The notes under the pieces were generated by a model. The model searched no databases. It saw nothing but the letters and a program-made list of their open reading frames with translations, and was not told where the DNA came from. A stretch of DNA of 64,000 nt from Larus michahellis (Eukaryota > Chordata > Aves > Charadriiformes > Laridae), in assembly GCF_964199755.1 (NCBI RefSeq), contig NC_133928.1, forward strand, positions 1 through 64,000, written 5' to 3'. Shown here in pieces: positions 26,950 through 41,695 of the stretch. The number at the start of each line of letters is the position of its first letter. Position 1 is the first letter of the stretch. The position numbers were made by a program, and so were the translations under genes.

Positions 26950-28050
26950 TGACCACTTCCCGGGGAAGTTTCGCTGCGGCGGGGGAAGGGGGGGGAGGGG
27001 CCCGGACGCCTCGGGGGGGGGTGTGGGGGGGGGAGGGGCGGCCCCTCTGCACACACACCCCCCCCCCGACCCCGACCCCGGCCCCGACCCGGCCCTTGGG
27101 GGTCGCGGCCCCCCCTCCATTACCCACAATACCCCGGGGGGGGGGGGGGGGCGCAGCCGGACGCCCGAGTCCCCTCCCGGACGCCGGGGTCCCTCCTCCC
27201 CCCTCCCCCCCCCCCGCCCCCTCGGGGCAGGAAGTGAAACCGCCGCCCCTCCCCCCCCCGCTCCCCCCCCCCCCCGGAAAATCCGCCCGGGGCTGAGTCA
27301 AACGGGCCCCGAGCGCGGGAGAGCGCGAGACACCGGGGGGGGGGGGGGGTTGCCCTTGCGCGCACACCCCCCCCCCCCCGACCCACTTGGGACCCCCCCA
27401 ACCACCCCCCGACCCCCCCAACCCCCCCTCAGGACCCTCCCAATGCCCCCCCCGCCCTCCAGGACCCCCCCAACCCCCCGCCCGATCCCTCCCCCCCCCC
27501 CCCCCGGATCCCCTCGCCCCCTCCAAGACCCCCCTCCACCCCCCGGGACCCTCACGACCCCCCCCCTCCAACCCACAACCCCCCCCCCCCAGGACCCTCC
27601 ACCCCCACGAGGACACACTCAAACCCCCCCCCCCAAGACCCCCCCAATTTCGGGGTGCTCCCCCACAGCGGGGCCCCCCCCAAGGCCTGAGACTTCCTCT
27701 ACCTCGCTGCCCTCCCCCCCCGGACTCCCCCAACCCCCCAAGACCACCCCCCCCCCCCAGACTACGCCCTCCCCCACTTCAGGGCGCTCCCCCCACCCGG
27801 GCCCCTCTCAAGCCCTGGGACCCCCCCCCCCCAACACCCCTAATTTGGGGGGGGGGTGTGGGGTGTCGGCGATCCCCAGGCGGAAGCTTCTGGGGGGGGG
27901 GGGGGTGCCACAGCCTCCCTTGGCAGAGGTCAGAGTAACGGGGGAGGGGGTGTATGTCACGATAAGGGGGAGGGTGTCACGATAAGGGGGGGGGCTCATG
28001 ATGGGGGGGGGGTCGCGATAACGAGCCCCCCTCCCCCCCCCCCCCCCCCC
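26950..28050. other. ENO3-PFN1 intergenic, low-complexity GC-rich
   Basis: Mostly poly-C and poly-G runs with CpG patches near 27140-27330. A TGAGTCA (AP-1 type) site lies at 27294-27300. The C-rich stretch 27360-27840 is minisatellite-like (GACCCCCCCAACCCCC). No exon recognised. Confidence 0.6.
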
Positions 28051-28404
28051 GCTTCCCCCTAATGTCGGCGGCCGGCGCGCGCGCCACCCGTGGGCGTTCC
28101 CTCTCCCTCCCAAAGCCACGCCCCTTCCGCCTAAACCCCGCCCACTCCACCCAGAAACCCCGCCCCCTTCCGCCAAACCCCTCCCCTCCTCCCCTAAACC
28201 CCGCCCGGCTCCGCCCGAACGCCCCCAAACCCCGCCCCCTTCCCGGCCACGCCCACCCGCGCTCCCCTATGAAAGCGCCGCCGCCGGCGCCGCGCCGCCG
28301 CCCTCCGCTCGCCGCCACCGCGCAGGCGCCGCCGCCCCCCCCACCCCGCCCCGCCAGGCCACGCCCCCTCCTCCGCGGAGGCTCCGCCCCCTCCGCCGGC
28401 CGCC
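28050..28404 (+). promoter_or_regulatory. PFN1 CpG-island promoter
   Basis: CpG-dense with many CCCCGCCC and CCACGCCC boxes, directly before the PFN1 ATG. Typical of a housekeeping promoter, with no TATA box seen. Confidence 0.55.
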
Positions 28405-28536
28405 ATGAGCGGGTGGGCGCCCTACGTGGAGACGCTGCTGGCCGATGGCACCTGCCAGGACGCCGCCATCGTCGGCTATCGCGACACCCCCGCCGTCTGG
28501 GCCGCCGCCCCGGGGAAGACCTTCGCCAACATCACG
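28405..28536 (+). CDS. PFN1: Profilin-1, first exon only
   Basis: Actin-monomer-binding protein. The exon is 132 bases, 44 codons, from ATG at 28405 to the ACG/GTATCG donor, exactly the length of vertebrate profilin-1 exon 1. It reads [20 protein letters not shown], then [24 protein letters not shown]. The N-terminal helix with the conserved W and Y that contribute to poly-proline binding is present. Exons 2 and 3 are not found in the 447 bases before the N run, so they lie in the gap or on a misplaced contig. Profilin-1 over -2 is chosen from the sequence and from ENO3 synteny. Confidence 0.9.
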
Positions 28537-28983
28537 GTATCGCGATAGGGCGGTGGCGCGCGGCGCGGCGCGGGGGGGGGGGAGCGGCATTTCCCGCCCA
28601 AACCGCGCTGAGGGGACCCAGGCGTTCGGGGGAAGGGGGCGGGGTTTCGCGTCTGGCCCCGCCCCCCGCCGCGTGGCCCCGCCCCTTCGGGCGCGACGGG
28701 CGCCGCCGAGGGACAAAAAAGGGAGAAAAACGCGGCGGCCGCTGCCAGCGTGGCCCGGCCCCCCCCCCCCCCCCAACCCCCCAGCACCAAAGGGAGGGAT
28801 CCGGGGGGGGGACAGGAAGTTTGGGGGGGCTGTGGGTGCTGGGGGGGGACCCAGGAGTTCGGGGGTAGGGGGGGGGGGGAAACGGGGAACCCAGGAGTTC
28901 GGGGAGGGGGGGCTGTGGGTGCCGCGAGGGGACCCAGGAGTTCGGGGGGGGAGGACCTTAATCCCCCCCATATATCTTTTGGG

Positions 28984-29183
28984 NNNNNNNNNNNNNNNNN
29001 NNNNNNNNNNNNNNNNNNNNNNNNNNNNNNNNNNNNNNNNNNNNNNNNNNNNNNNNNNNNNNNNNNNNNNNNNNNNNNNNNNNNNNNNNNNNNNNNNNNN
29101 NNNNNNNNNNNNNNNNNNNNNNNNNNNNNNNNNNNNNNNNNNNNNNNNNNNNNNNNNNNNNNNNNNNNNNNNNNNNNNNNNNN
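28984..29183. other. Assembly gap (200 N)
   Basis: Exactly 200 N, a round number typical of a gap of unknown size. It separates PFN1 exon 1 from the middle of KIF1C. See findings: the join is probably not the true genomic adjacency. Confidence 0.95.
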
Positions 29184-29222
29184 CCCCCACAAAACCTTAT
29201 ATGCCCCCCCGCTGACCCCTAA

Positions 29223-33101
<3,879 letters not shown>

Positions 33102-33420
33102 GGGGGGGGGGCTGGGGGGGGACGGGACGCAGCGCCGCGGGGGGTGAGGGGATACCGGAGGACCCCCCACCCCCTCCTCCCCCCATGGACAATCGGAGCT
33201 GCCCCCCCGCAAGGTGCTGAGTGGGGTCATCCCATGTGGGGGTGGGGGGTCCCCGAGCTGCTGTCAGCCCCCCCCCCGCGTGTGCGTGAGTGTGTCCGAG
33301 GGGGGGAATTAAGGGGGACCCCCACTTAATGAAGGGGATCCCCTAATTAAAGGGTGAAGGCCACTAATTAAAGAGAAAGCCCTCATTAAAGGGGGCGCCC
33401 CCCCCCCCCGCCAAGGTGGT
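33102..33420 (+). terminator. KIF1C 3' end with tandem ATTAAA signals
   Basis: ATTAAA occurs at 33346-33351 and again about 28 and 55 bases on (CTAATTAAAG, TCATTAAAGG), so a TAATTAAAG mini-repeat supplies three variant poly(A) signals about 250 bases past the KIF1C stop. No gene in this stretch. Confidence 0.55.
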
Positions 33421-34007
33421 GCCGCCTCCGTTTCCCTGCACGTGCCGCGCCCCGCCCGTGCCGCCACGTCATCAGGACGTCACCGCCGCGCCCCGCCCAC
33501 TCCAGCTTGGCAGCCGGAGGCCACGCCCACCGCGGCTCGACCCCCCCACTGGGGCGGGGCCTCTCTGTGCCCCGCCCCGTCCCTACAGGGTGCCGCGAGA
33601 GTCACGCCCCCATTGCTGGCCCCGCCCCTTCTCTATGCATGGCGGGCGGGGAAGACACGCCCCCACGGCGGCCCAGCCCCTTCTCCAATAGGGCACGCAG
33701 GAGGCGTGGGTTACGAAAGCCCCGCCCCTATCGGTGCTCCGCCCCCTCCTTACAGGGCAACGCTGCCTATGCGCGTGGTTTACGGAAACCCCGCCTCTTT
33801 CCTTATAGGGGCATCGCTGGTGGGGGCGTGGTTTGTGGAGACCCCGCCCCTTCCCCGCCAATCCAGCGCTCGGGTGGGTGTGGTCAAAATCGACGCCCCC
33901 TTGGGGGCGTGGCTTGGCGCAGGCTCCGCCCCTCCCGCCCCCCCGCCTTTTCCCCCCCCCCGGGGGCTCGGGCCCCCCCGGCTCCACTCGCCCCGTCCGG
34001 CCGCGCC
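33420..34007 (+). promoter_or_regulatory. PCOLCE upstream CpG-rich region
   Basis: GC-box and CCACGCCC-rich sequence with repeated GGAAACCCCGCC/TACGAAAGCCCCGCC elements (about 33710-33850), ending at the PCOLCE start. No TATA box seen. Confidence 0.45.
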
Positions 34008-37000
34008 ATGAGCCGCCTCCCGGCCCCGCCGCTCCCGCTGCTGCTGCTGCTGGCGGCCCTGGGCCCCCCCGCCGCGGGGCAGGCGCCCCCCCCCACCGCC
34101 CGCCCCAACAACACCCGGTAACGGCACCCCCCCGCCCCGGTTTGGGACCCCCCGCGATCGGGCCCCCCCGCTCTCGGGGCCGGGACCCTCCTCGGCCCGG
34201 AGCCCCCCCCGGGGTCTGGGACACCCCCGGGACCGGGACACCCCACCCCGGCCGTGAGCCCCCCCCACGGGACCTCCTCAGTCTGGGACACCCCTCCCCG
34301 GGACTGACAACCCCCTCCCCGCGGCCGGGACAACCCCTGGTCCGGGACCCCCACGGTCTGGGACCCCCCCTCAGGCCCGGGACCCCCCCGGGACTGGGAC
34401 CCCCCTCTCGGTATGGGCCCCCCCCCAGTCCGGGACACCCCCCGCGGTAACTGGGACCCCCGCTGGGCTCGGCCCCCCCCCAGCCTGGGACAGCCCCCCG
34501 GGACCCCCTCGGTCTGGGATCCTTCCCCCCGGGACGGGGACACCCTCCCCCCCGGACTGACAACGCCAGGGGTCCGGGAGCCCCCCCAGGACCGGGATTC
34601 CCCCACCCTCCCTAGGGACCGGAACCCCCCCCCGGCACCGAGACCCCCCCCGTGTCCGCCATCCCCCCAGGTCTGGGCCCCCACGACTCTGTTACCCCCA
34701 CCCGGACCGGCCTCCCCCCAGCCTGGGACCCACCATGTGTCTGTGCCCCCCCCGGGATCGGGTCCTCCCCGCGATTGGCCCCTCCCGACGCCCCCCCCCG
34801 TCCCGCCCCCGGTCCATGCCCCCCCCTGACCCCCCTGTTTCCCCCCCCAGGCCGGTGTTCCCGTGCGGGGGGGACCACCGCGGGGAGTCGGGGTACGTGG
34901 CCAGCGAGGGCTTCCCCCACCACTACCCCCCCCACAGCAACTGCACCTGGACCATCACGGTACGGACACCCCCAAAATACCCTCCCCGGGCACCCCAACC
35001 CCCCCCCCGGCACCCCAACACCCCCCTGGGAACCTCCAAACCCTGCCACTACCCCCCCCAGCAGCAACTGCACCTGGGCCATGACGGTACGGACACCCCC
35101 AAATACCACCCCGGGCACCCCACCACCCCCCCGCACCCCATTGCCCCCCAGCACCCCAAAGCACTGCACCCCAACACCCCCCCCGCTGTCCCCACGTCCC
35201 TAAGGGCCAGGCTGTGACACTCACCCCGATGCCCTCGTGTCCCCAGGGGTGATGCTCGCTGTCCCCATGTCCCCCCCGTCCCCGTGTCCCCCAGGTCCCC
35301 AAGGACCAGGTGGGGACAGTGACCCCGTGTCCCCAAGGGCCAGGTGGTGACACTCACCCTGTGTCCCCTGATGTCCCCGTGTCCCCAAGGGCCAGGTGGT
35401 GACACTCACCCCGTGTCCCCTGATGTCCCCGTGTCCCCATGTCCAGGTGATGACACTCACCCCGTGTCCCCTGATGTCCCCGTGTCCCCAAGGGCCAGGT
35501 GGTGACACTCACCCCGTGTCCCCTGATGTCCCCATGTCCCCAAGGGCCAGATGGTGACACTCACCCCGTGTCCCCTGATGTCCCCGTGTCCCCGTGTCCA
35601 GGTGGTGACACTCACCCCGTGTCCCCTGATGTCCCCGTGTCCCCGTGTCCAGGTGGTGACACTCACCCCGTGTCCCCTGATGTCCCCGTGTCCCCATGTC
35701 CAGGAGGTGACACTCACCCCGTGTCCCCGTGTCCCCAGGTCCCCGAGGGCCAGGTGGTGACCCTCTCCTTCCGCGTCTTCGACCTGGAGCCGGACGCCCT
35801 GTGCCGCTTCGACGCGCTCTGGGTGTTCGGTGGCCACGGGCCGGGGGCTCCGCTCTTGGGCCGCTTCTGTGGCACCTTCCGGCCGGGGCCGCTGGTGGCC
35901 GCGGGCAACCGGCTGCGGCTGCGGATGGAGAGTGACGGCGGCACCGCGGGCCGGGGGTTCCTGCTCTGGTTCAGCGCCGGGCGCCCGCCCGCCCACGGTG
36001 AGATGGGGTACGGGGGGGGCAGCGCCGCCGGCAGACAGGAGGGACCCCCCCGGAACCACGTGGAGACCCCCCAGAACCCCCAAACGCCCATGGACCCCAC
36101 AGAACCCCCAAAAAAAACCCAGAAACCTCATAACCCCCCCCAAAACCCCACGGACACCCCCCATAACATACCTGGAGACCCCCAAAACCCCCCAAACCCC
36201 TTGGAGACCCCCCAAAACCCCACGGATCTCCCAGAACACACCTGGAGACCCCCAAAACCCCATAGACCCCCCCAGAACACACCTGGAGACTCCCCAAACC
36301 ACCCGGATACCCCAGAACCCCCCAAAACCCCCATGGACTCCCCAGACACACCTGGAGACCCCCAGGACCCCCCCCAATACCATAATGTCCCCCTAAACAC
36401 CCACGAAGGCACCTAACCCCCCCATGGACCCCCCTAAACACCCCTATGGACCCCCCCAATCCCATAGCCACGCCCCAAAACCCCATGGCTGCCCCCCCCA
36501 ACTTCATACTGTCCCCCCCAAACCCCCCAGACTCCTCCCAATCTCCCATGAACCCCCCCAAAAACACCTATGGCCCCTAAAACCCCATGGAGCCCCCCCA
36601 AAACCTCCATAACCCCCAAAGCCAGTGACCCCCCCCCAAACCCCCTACTGAGCCCCCTAAAACCCCTACGGCTCCTAAAAGCCTATGGACACCCCAAAAA
36701 CCCCCACGGAGCCCCCCAAACCCCCCCGCCCCTCCCCCAAATCTCCAGCCTCTCCAAAACCCCCATAGCCCCCCCAAACTCCCACGGAGCCCCCCAAAAC
36801 CCCTATAGCCCCCAAAACCCCCAGAGCCCCCCAAAACCCCCATGGAGCCCCTCAAAACCCCCACAGCGCCCCTCCCAAACTCCATGCCCCCCCCAAAGCC
36901 CCCGTAGCCCTCCCCAAAAAAACTCCATGCCCCCCCCCGACCCAGCCCAACCCTCAGGACCTTTTGCAGGGCCCCCCCACGGACGGCGGCGTTCGGGGGT

Positions 37001-40000
37001 TAATAATAAACCCCATTTTTTCGGGGAGTCCTGGCACTATTTTGACGGTGAGTATGACCCCCCCCCCCCCCCCCCCCCAAATATATAAAAACAACCCCCG
37101 GGGGGGGGGTCTCGCACCCCAGGAGTCCCTCCCCCCTGCTTTTCCTTCCTCCTTCTCCTCCTCGGGTGGTTTTTGGCATCGCCCCCCCCCGTAATTATTC
37201 TTTTTTTGGGGGTTGTGGTTGAAGGGGCGGGGGGGGAAGAAGCCATACCCTGCCCCCCTACGGCCACATTTCGGGGGGGTCTGAGCGAGAGAGGAGATGC
37301 CGGCGGTGCGGGAAAACTGAGGGGGGGTGTCACATTGTGTGTCCCCCCCTAAAATCTGATTCCCCCCCCAGAACACCAATATTGTGGGGGGCGGCTGGAG
37401 AAACCCCAAGGCAGCCTGAAGACCCCGAATTGGCCGGAGGAGAATTATCCCCCCGGGATCAGCTGCTCTTGGCACATCGTGGCCCCCCCGGACAAGGTTT
37501 GGGGGGGGGTCTGAGGGGGTCTGGGGGGGGGGTCCTCAGGGTTTGGGGGTGTGTCTTAGGGCTGATTTTGGGGGGGTTTTGTGTCCCCCGAAGGTGATTG
37601 AGCTGAGGTTCGGGAAGTTCGACGTGGAGCGGGACGCTCACTGCCGCTACGACTACGTGGCTGTTTTCGAGGGGGGGGCGACGGACGACGCCCGGAGGTT
37701 GGGGAAGTTCTGCGGGGAGGAGACCCCCGGGTGAGACACCCCCACATCGCGGGGGGGGGACACGACACACCCCCAAATCTGACTGACCCTCCCCAAATCT
37801 GTCTGGATCCCCCTAAAACTGCCTGATCCCCCCAAAAGATGCCCGATTCCCTGAAAAAAAAGCCTGATCCTCTCTAAAAACAGCCTGGACCCCTCAAAAA
37901 TCATCCTGCTCCTCCCCTAAAATCATCCCGGACCCCCACAAAATTGGCCTGAGCCCCCCCAAAATCAGGCTGACCCCCCCAAAGCTGCCTAACCCACCCC
38001 AAAGCTGCCTGATTCCCTGAAAAAACAGCCTGGTCCTCCCAAAAAACAGCCTGGACCCCCCCCCAGTTCATCCTGATCCCCCCTAAAATCAGCCTGGACC
38101 CACCAAGAATTGGCCTGAGCCCCCCCCCAAAATCAGGCTGAGCCCCCCCCAACATGACTGACCCCCCCAAAGCTCCCTGATCCCCCCAAAGCTGCTGGAT
38201 TCCCTGAAAAAGCAGCCTGGTCCTCCTGAAAATCAGCCTGACTCCCCCCAAATCAGCCCGATCCCACCCTAAAATCAGCCTGGACCCCCCCAAAGTCGGG
38301 ATGAGCCCCCCCGCAATCCGACTGACTGCCCCCCAAAAGCTGCCTGATTCCCTGAAAAAACAGCCTGATCCCCCCCAAAACCATCCTGCCCCCCCCAAAA
38401 CCAGACTGAACCAGCCCAAACCTGCCTGAACCCCCATAAAACCAGCCTGACCCCCCCAAATCATCCTGACCTCTCCCCCCAAACGCTTCCTGATGCCCCA
38501 AATTCATCCTGATTCCCCCAAAACCCCTCCTGACCCCCCCAAACCCCTTCTGTGACCCCCAATACCCTCCTCAACCCCCCCAAATACTCCCTTAAATGCC
38601 CCAAAACCCCTCCTGACCCCCCCAAACCTCTTCTGAGCCCCCAACCCCCTCCTGATCCCCCCAAAACTCCTCCTGAGCCCCCCCAACCCCATCCTGAGCC
38701 CCTCTAAACCCTCTTGAGCTCCCAAACCCCCTCCTGAAACCCCCAAAACCCAGCATGACCCCTCCAAACTCCCGATCCCCCCGTTTCTCCCCCCCAGACC
38801 CCTCAAACCTCTCCTGCCCCCCCCAAACTCCTCCTGCCCCTCCAAACCTATCTGTAATCCCCCCCAACCCCTCCTGACCCCCCCAAATTCCCTCCTAACC
38901 CCCCAAACCCTCTCCTGCCCCCCCCATTTTCCCCCTCTGAACTCCCCCAAACCCCTCTGGACCCCCCCAAACCTCCTCCTGACCCCCAAACCCCTCCTGC
39001 ACCCCCTAAACCCCACCTGACCCCCCAAAAGCCCTTCCTGACCCCCCCGTTTCCCCCCCCAGCCCCATCCTCTCCTCCAGCCATGAGCTGCTGGTTCAGT
39101 TCGTCTCGGACCTGAGCGTGACGGCCGACGGCTTCTCCGCCACCTACACCCTGCGCAACCGGGACGCCCCTCCTGCCCCCGCCCCCAGCACCGACCCCCC
39201 GAACCCCAAAACCAAAGGGGGTGGGAAGGGGAAAGCTCCCCCCGGGCCGAAAACAGTGACACCGGCTGCCACTGCCATCCCCGTCACCGCCACCCCCTGC
39301 CCTCAGCGATGCCGGCGGGTCGGGACATTGCAGAGCAACTTCTGCGGCAGCGATTTCGGTGAGGACACCCCACCCACCCCCCCCAAAATGGGGGGGTTGG
39401 GGGCGGGGGAAGAGGTTGAGGACCCCCAAAAATTGGGGGGTGGGGAGGGGGGTGGCTGGAGAGCCCCTAAAAATGGGGTATGGGGGGACATGGCTGAGGA
39501 ACACCCAAAGATGGGTTACAGGGATGGCTGAGAATACCCCAAAATGGGGGTACAGGGAGGGGGGATGGCCGAGGACCCCCCCAAAAATGTGGTATGGGGA
39601 GGGGGGATGCTTGAGGACCCCCCAAAGTGGCAGTATGAGGAGGAAGAAGGCTGAGGACCCCGCAAAGATGGGGTAAAGGGATGGCTGAGGAGCCCCCAAA
39701 ATAGGGGTACAGGGAGGGAGATGCCTGAGGACCCCCCCTAAAATGGGGGTACAAGGAGGAGGATGGCTGAGGAATCCCCCAAAGGTGGGGGGACAGGGAG
39801 GAGGATGACTGAGGACCCCCCAAAGGTCCAAAGTGGAGGTACAGGAGGGGGGTGGCTGAGGACCCCCCAAAGCTGGGGAACGGGGCGGGGATGACCGCGG
39901 TTTCGGGGTGTCTGACCCCTCCCTGTGCCGGCAGTGCTGACTGGGACGGTGAAGTCGGTGTCGCGGGGTCCCCCCCAGGAACAGGGCTGGGCCGTGGTCT

Positions 40001-40338
40001 CCATCCTGGGCCTCTACAAATCGGGGGGGCTGGGGGTACCCCACCCCCCCAAAGGGGCCACCCTGCGCCTCCAGCTGCCCTGTCGCCTCTGCCCTGGCCT
40101 CAAGAAAGGTGGGTGCAGAAGGGAGGAGGGGGTGTGTGGGAGGGATCTCTGTGCCCCCCCCCTCATATCCTGACACCCCCCAAAATCTCTTCCAGGCTCC
40201 AGCTATATCCTGATGGGGCAGGTGGGGGCAGACGGGGGGGCCGTGCTGCCCCCCGAGGCCTTCGTCGTCCCCTACCGCCCGCAGCAGCAGCAGGTTTTGG
40301 GCAACCTCAGCAAGAGGCCATGTCGGGGGAACCCCTGA
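34008..40338 (+). CDS. PCOLCE: Procollagen C-endopeptidase enhancer 1
   Basis: Secreted extracellular-matrix glycoprotein that binds the procollagen C-propeptide and stimulates BMP1/tolloid cleavage. Signal peptide: [20 protein letters not shown] then PAAGQ. CUB1: [49 protein letters not shown]2: [34 protein letters not shown] linker rich in P/K/T precedes the NTR domain ([40 protein letters not shown]-stop). Exons: 34008-34118, 34851-34959, 35739-35997, 37372-37496, 37594-37730, 39063-39358, 39935-40108, 40196-40338. The acceptor before 37594 is AAG. All joins keep frame. Lies between KIF1C and LRCH4. Confidence 0.95.
34119..34850. repeat. GGGACCCCCC / CGGTCTGGGAC minisatellite
   Basis: PCOLCE intron 1, built of CCGGGACCCCCCTCGGTCTGGGA-type units (about 25-35 bp). 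C-rich on the + strand. Confidence 0.7.
35045..35125 (+). repeat. Duplicate of PCOLCE exon 2 end and donor
   Basis: Copies the junction at 34918-34999 with a 127-base offset: GCAACTGCACCTGG, CATGACGGTACGGACACC and the following GGGCACCCC. In the copy, an acceptor-like CCCCCCCCAG precedes 27 bases encoding SNCTWAMT plus a donor GTACGG, so it could be used as an in-frame 27-base exon (roughly 35061-35087). Confidence 0.75.
35290..35735. repeat. Minisatellite resembling the PCOLCE exon 3 start
   Basis: Eight or nine units of about 52-60 bp: GGGCCAGGTGGTGACACTCA then CCCCGTGTCCCCTGATGTCC. The first half is nearly identical to the start of exon 3 (35739: GGGCCAGGTGGTGACCCTCT). Each unit ends in CCCCGTGTCCCC, like the real acceptor. 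Confidence 0.85.
36040..36950. repeat. CCCCCCAAAACCCCATGGA minisatellite
   Basis: PCOLCE intron 3, units of 28-56 bp with CACCTGGAGACCCCCAAAAC recurring at about 36170-36360. Purely low-complexity. Confidence 0.75.
37740..39060. repeat. CCCCCAAAATCAGCCTGAC minisatellite, 1.3 kb
   Basis: Fills the PCOLCE intron before exon 39063. Left part has units such as CCTGATCCCCCCAAAGCTG (30-35 bp). Right part has CCTCCTGACCCCCCCAAACCC (about 30 bp). Confidence 0.8.
39359..39900. repeat. GGGATGGCTGAGGACCCCCC minisatellite
   Basis: PCOLCE intron. About nine units near 50-57 bp: GGATGGCTGAGGACCCCCCA then AAATGGGGTACAGGGAGG. Confidence 0.8.
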
Positions 40339-40398
40339 GACGCCCCCCCGGGACCTCCCCCATATTGTGGACATCCCTCCCCCCCCCGCCAATATGCA

Positions 40399-40404
40399 AT
40401 TAAA
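40399..40404 (+). terminator. PCOLCE poly(A) signal ATTAAA
   Basis: ATTAAA in CAATTAAAGCGCG, 61 bases past the PCOLCE stop. Confidence 0.6.
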
Positions 40405-40639
40405 GCGCGCAGAGACGGAGGGTGAGAGTGACGCCATGTCGCAGGGGGGGTGCCAGACCCCTCCCTACCCCCCCCAGCGCCCCTTTCTCTCGGGGAGGAC
40501 GGACACAGAGCGACCCCCCCCACGGTGGGGCCCGAGGGGGGTGACCCCAGTGGCTCGGAATCCCCCTGTCACAGCCGCCCCCCCCTCACTTTAAAGCCCG
40601 CGGCTCCTTTAAGAACGGCCAGGGGCGCGGGGAGGCAGG

Positions 40640-40790
40640 AGAGGGACAAGGATGGGGACAAGAATGGGCACAGGGCACCTGTGGGGGTGACACTGGGGAC
40701 AGGGATGGGGACAAGAATGGGACAGGGCGCCTTTGGGGACAGTCACAGGGACAGGAATGGGGATGGGGACAGTGACAAGGACACCCCCCC
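40640..40790. repeat. GGGGACAAGAATGGGACAGGG minisatellite
   Basis: Short G/A-rich tandem array (unit 18-50 bp) between PCOLCE and the LRCH4 promoter. Confidence 0.7.
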
Positions 40791-41036
40791 CCCCCCCCAT
40801 CGATCTCACTGTCCCTGCTGCTCCCTGTGGGCCGGTCGATGGCGGCAATAGCAGCGACGAGCCCACTGGCCCCGGGGGGGAAGAGGGCCCGGGGGCAGCA
40901 GGGCCTCGGGGCAGGCAGCGCCCGCCATGTCGAATCTCAGCCTGGCTGCCAGCAGAGCCCGCCTTCTCCTCACACCATTCTTCACTGCTATAGGTTGGGA
41001 GGGCTGTCAATCTCCCTCTGCTGAGGTGATGCGGCC

Positions 41037-41580
41037 TCTGATTGGCTGTCTGAGGGGTGTCTCTTTCTCTCCCCCCACCCACCCTAGTGCCCGCCCTCCC
41101 GTGAGGTGATGTTTCCTCTGATTGGCTGCCTGGGATTCCCCCCTCTTGCTCCTCCCATGCATAAGACAGCCTGTCAATCATCCATCGGCCTCTCTCCCTC
41201 CAGGTGTGATTGGTGGAGGCGGTATGCCCCGCCCCTGCCCTTTGGCCCGCCGCCTCTTACCACCTGTCCTGCAGGTCTCGAAGCTTGATTGGTTGGCCAC
41301 ATATCAATCACGTGCCTTGCTCCTGCCTCCTCAAATGCGATTGGCTGTCCAGGGTCCACGAACTCCCCACAGGCATACTAGCTCCGCCTTCTCGCTCGCG
41401 ATTGGTGGAGAGCCGTAACCCTCTCCTTTCCAGCCCCTAAACTGGAATTGGCTGCGACCAGCCAGCAATCCCGCCTCCGCTGGGAGACGATTGGTCTTCC
41501 TCCTATCCATCAAAAACTATTGCACCGCCCTCTCCGATTGGCCACCTCCCCTCGCTCCTCCCGCTCTGATTGGCCGAGGG
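41037..41580 (-). promoter_or_regulatory. LRCH4 promoter with ten CCAAT boxes
   Basis: ATTGG on + (CCAAT on the minus strand) occurs at 41041, 41121, 41209, 41288, 41340, 41401, 41447, 41490, 41537 and 41569, most as GATTGGCTG or GATTGGTGG, spaced 32-88 bp. All ten point the same way. A CACGTG lies at about 41310. NF-Y binds CCAAT boxes; the array ends 120 bases before the LRCH4 start codon. Amplification of the boxes is visible; promoter use is inferred. Confidence 0.7.
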
Positions 41581-41695
41581 GCTGTCCTCGCCCCCGGGGG
41601 GGCGGTGGCCTCCCTGCGCGGCAGCTTCCGGCCGCTCAGTCGCGCAGTGGCGGCCGCGGCGAGCGGAGCTCCGCCTCCGCCGGGGGAACCCCGCC

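Noticed and set aside
28984-29183. Open frames running through the N block
   Set aside because: Frames translated as X across the gap have no meaning.
37010-37046. Possible extra PCOLCE exon (GESWHYFDG before GTGAGTATG)
   Set aside because: Good donor but no acceptor in frame and no match to PCOLCE; CUB1 joins CUB2 cleanly without it.
40339-41695. FBXO24 between PCOLCE and LRCH4, as in human
   Set aside because: No F-box or RCC1-like coding sequence on either strand; only minisatellite and promoter sequence.
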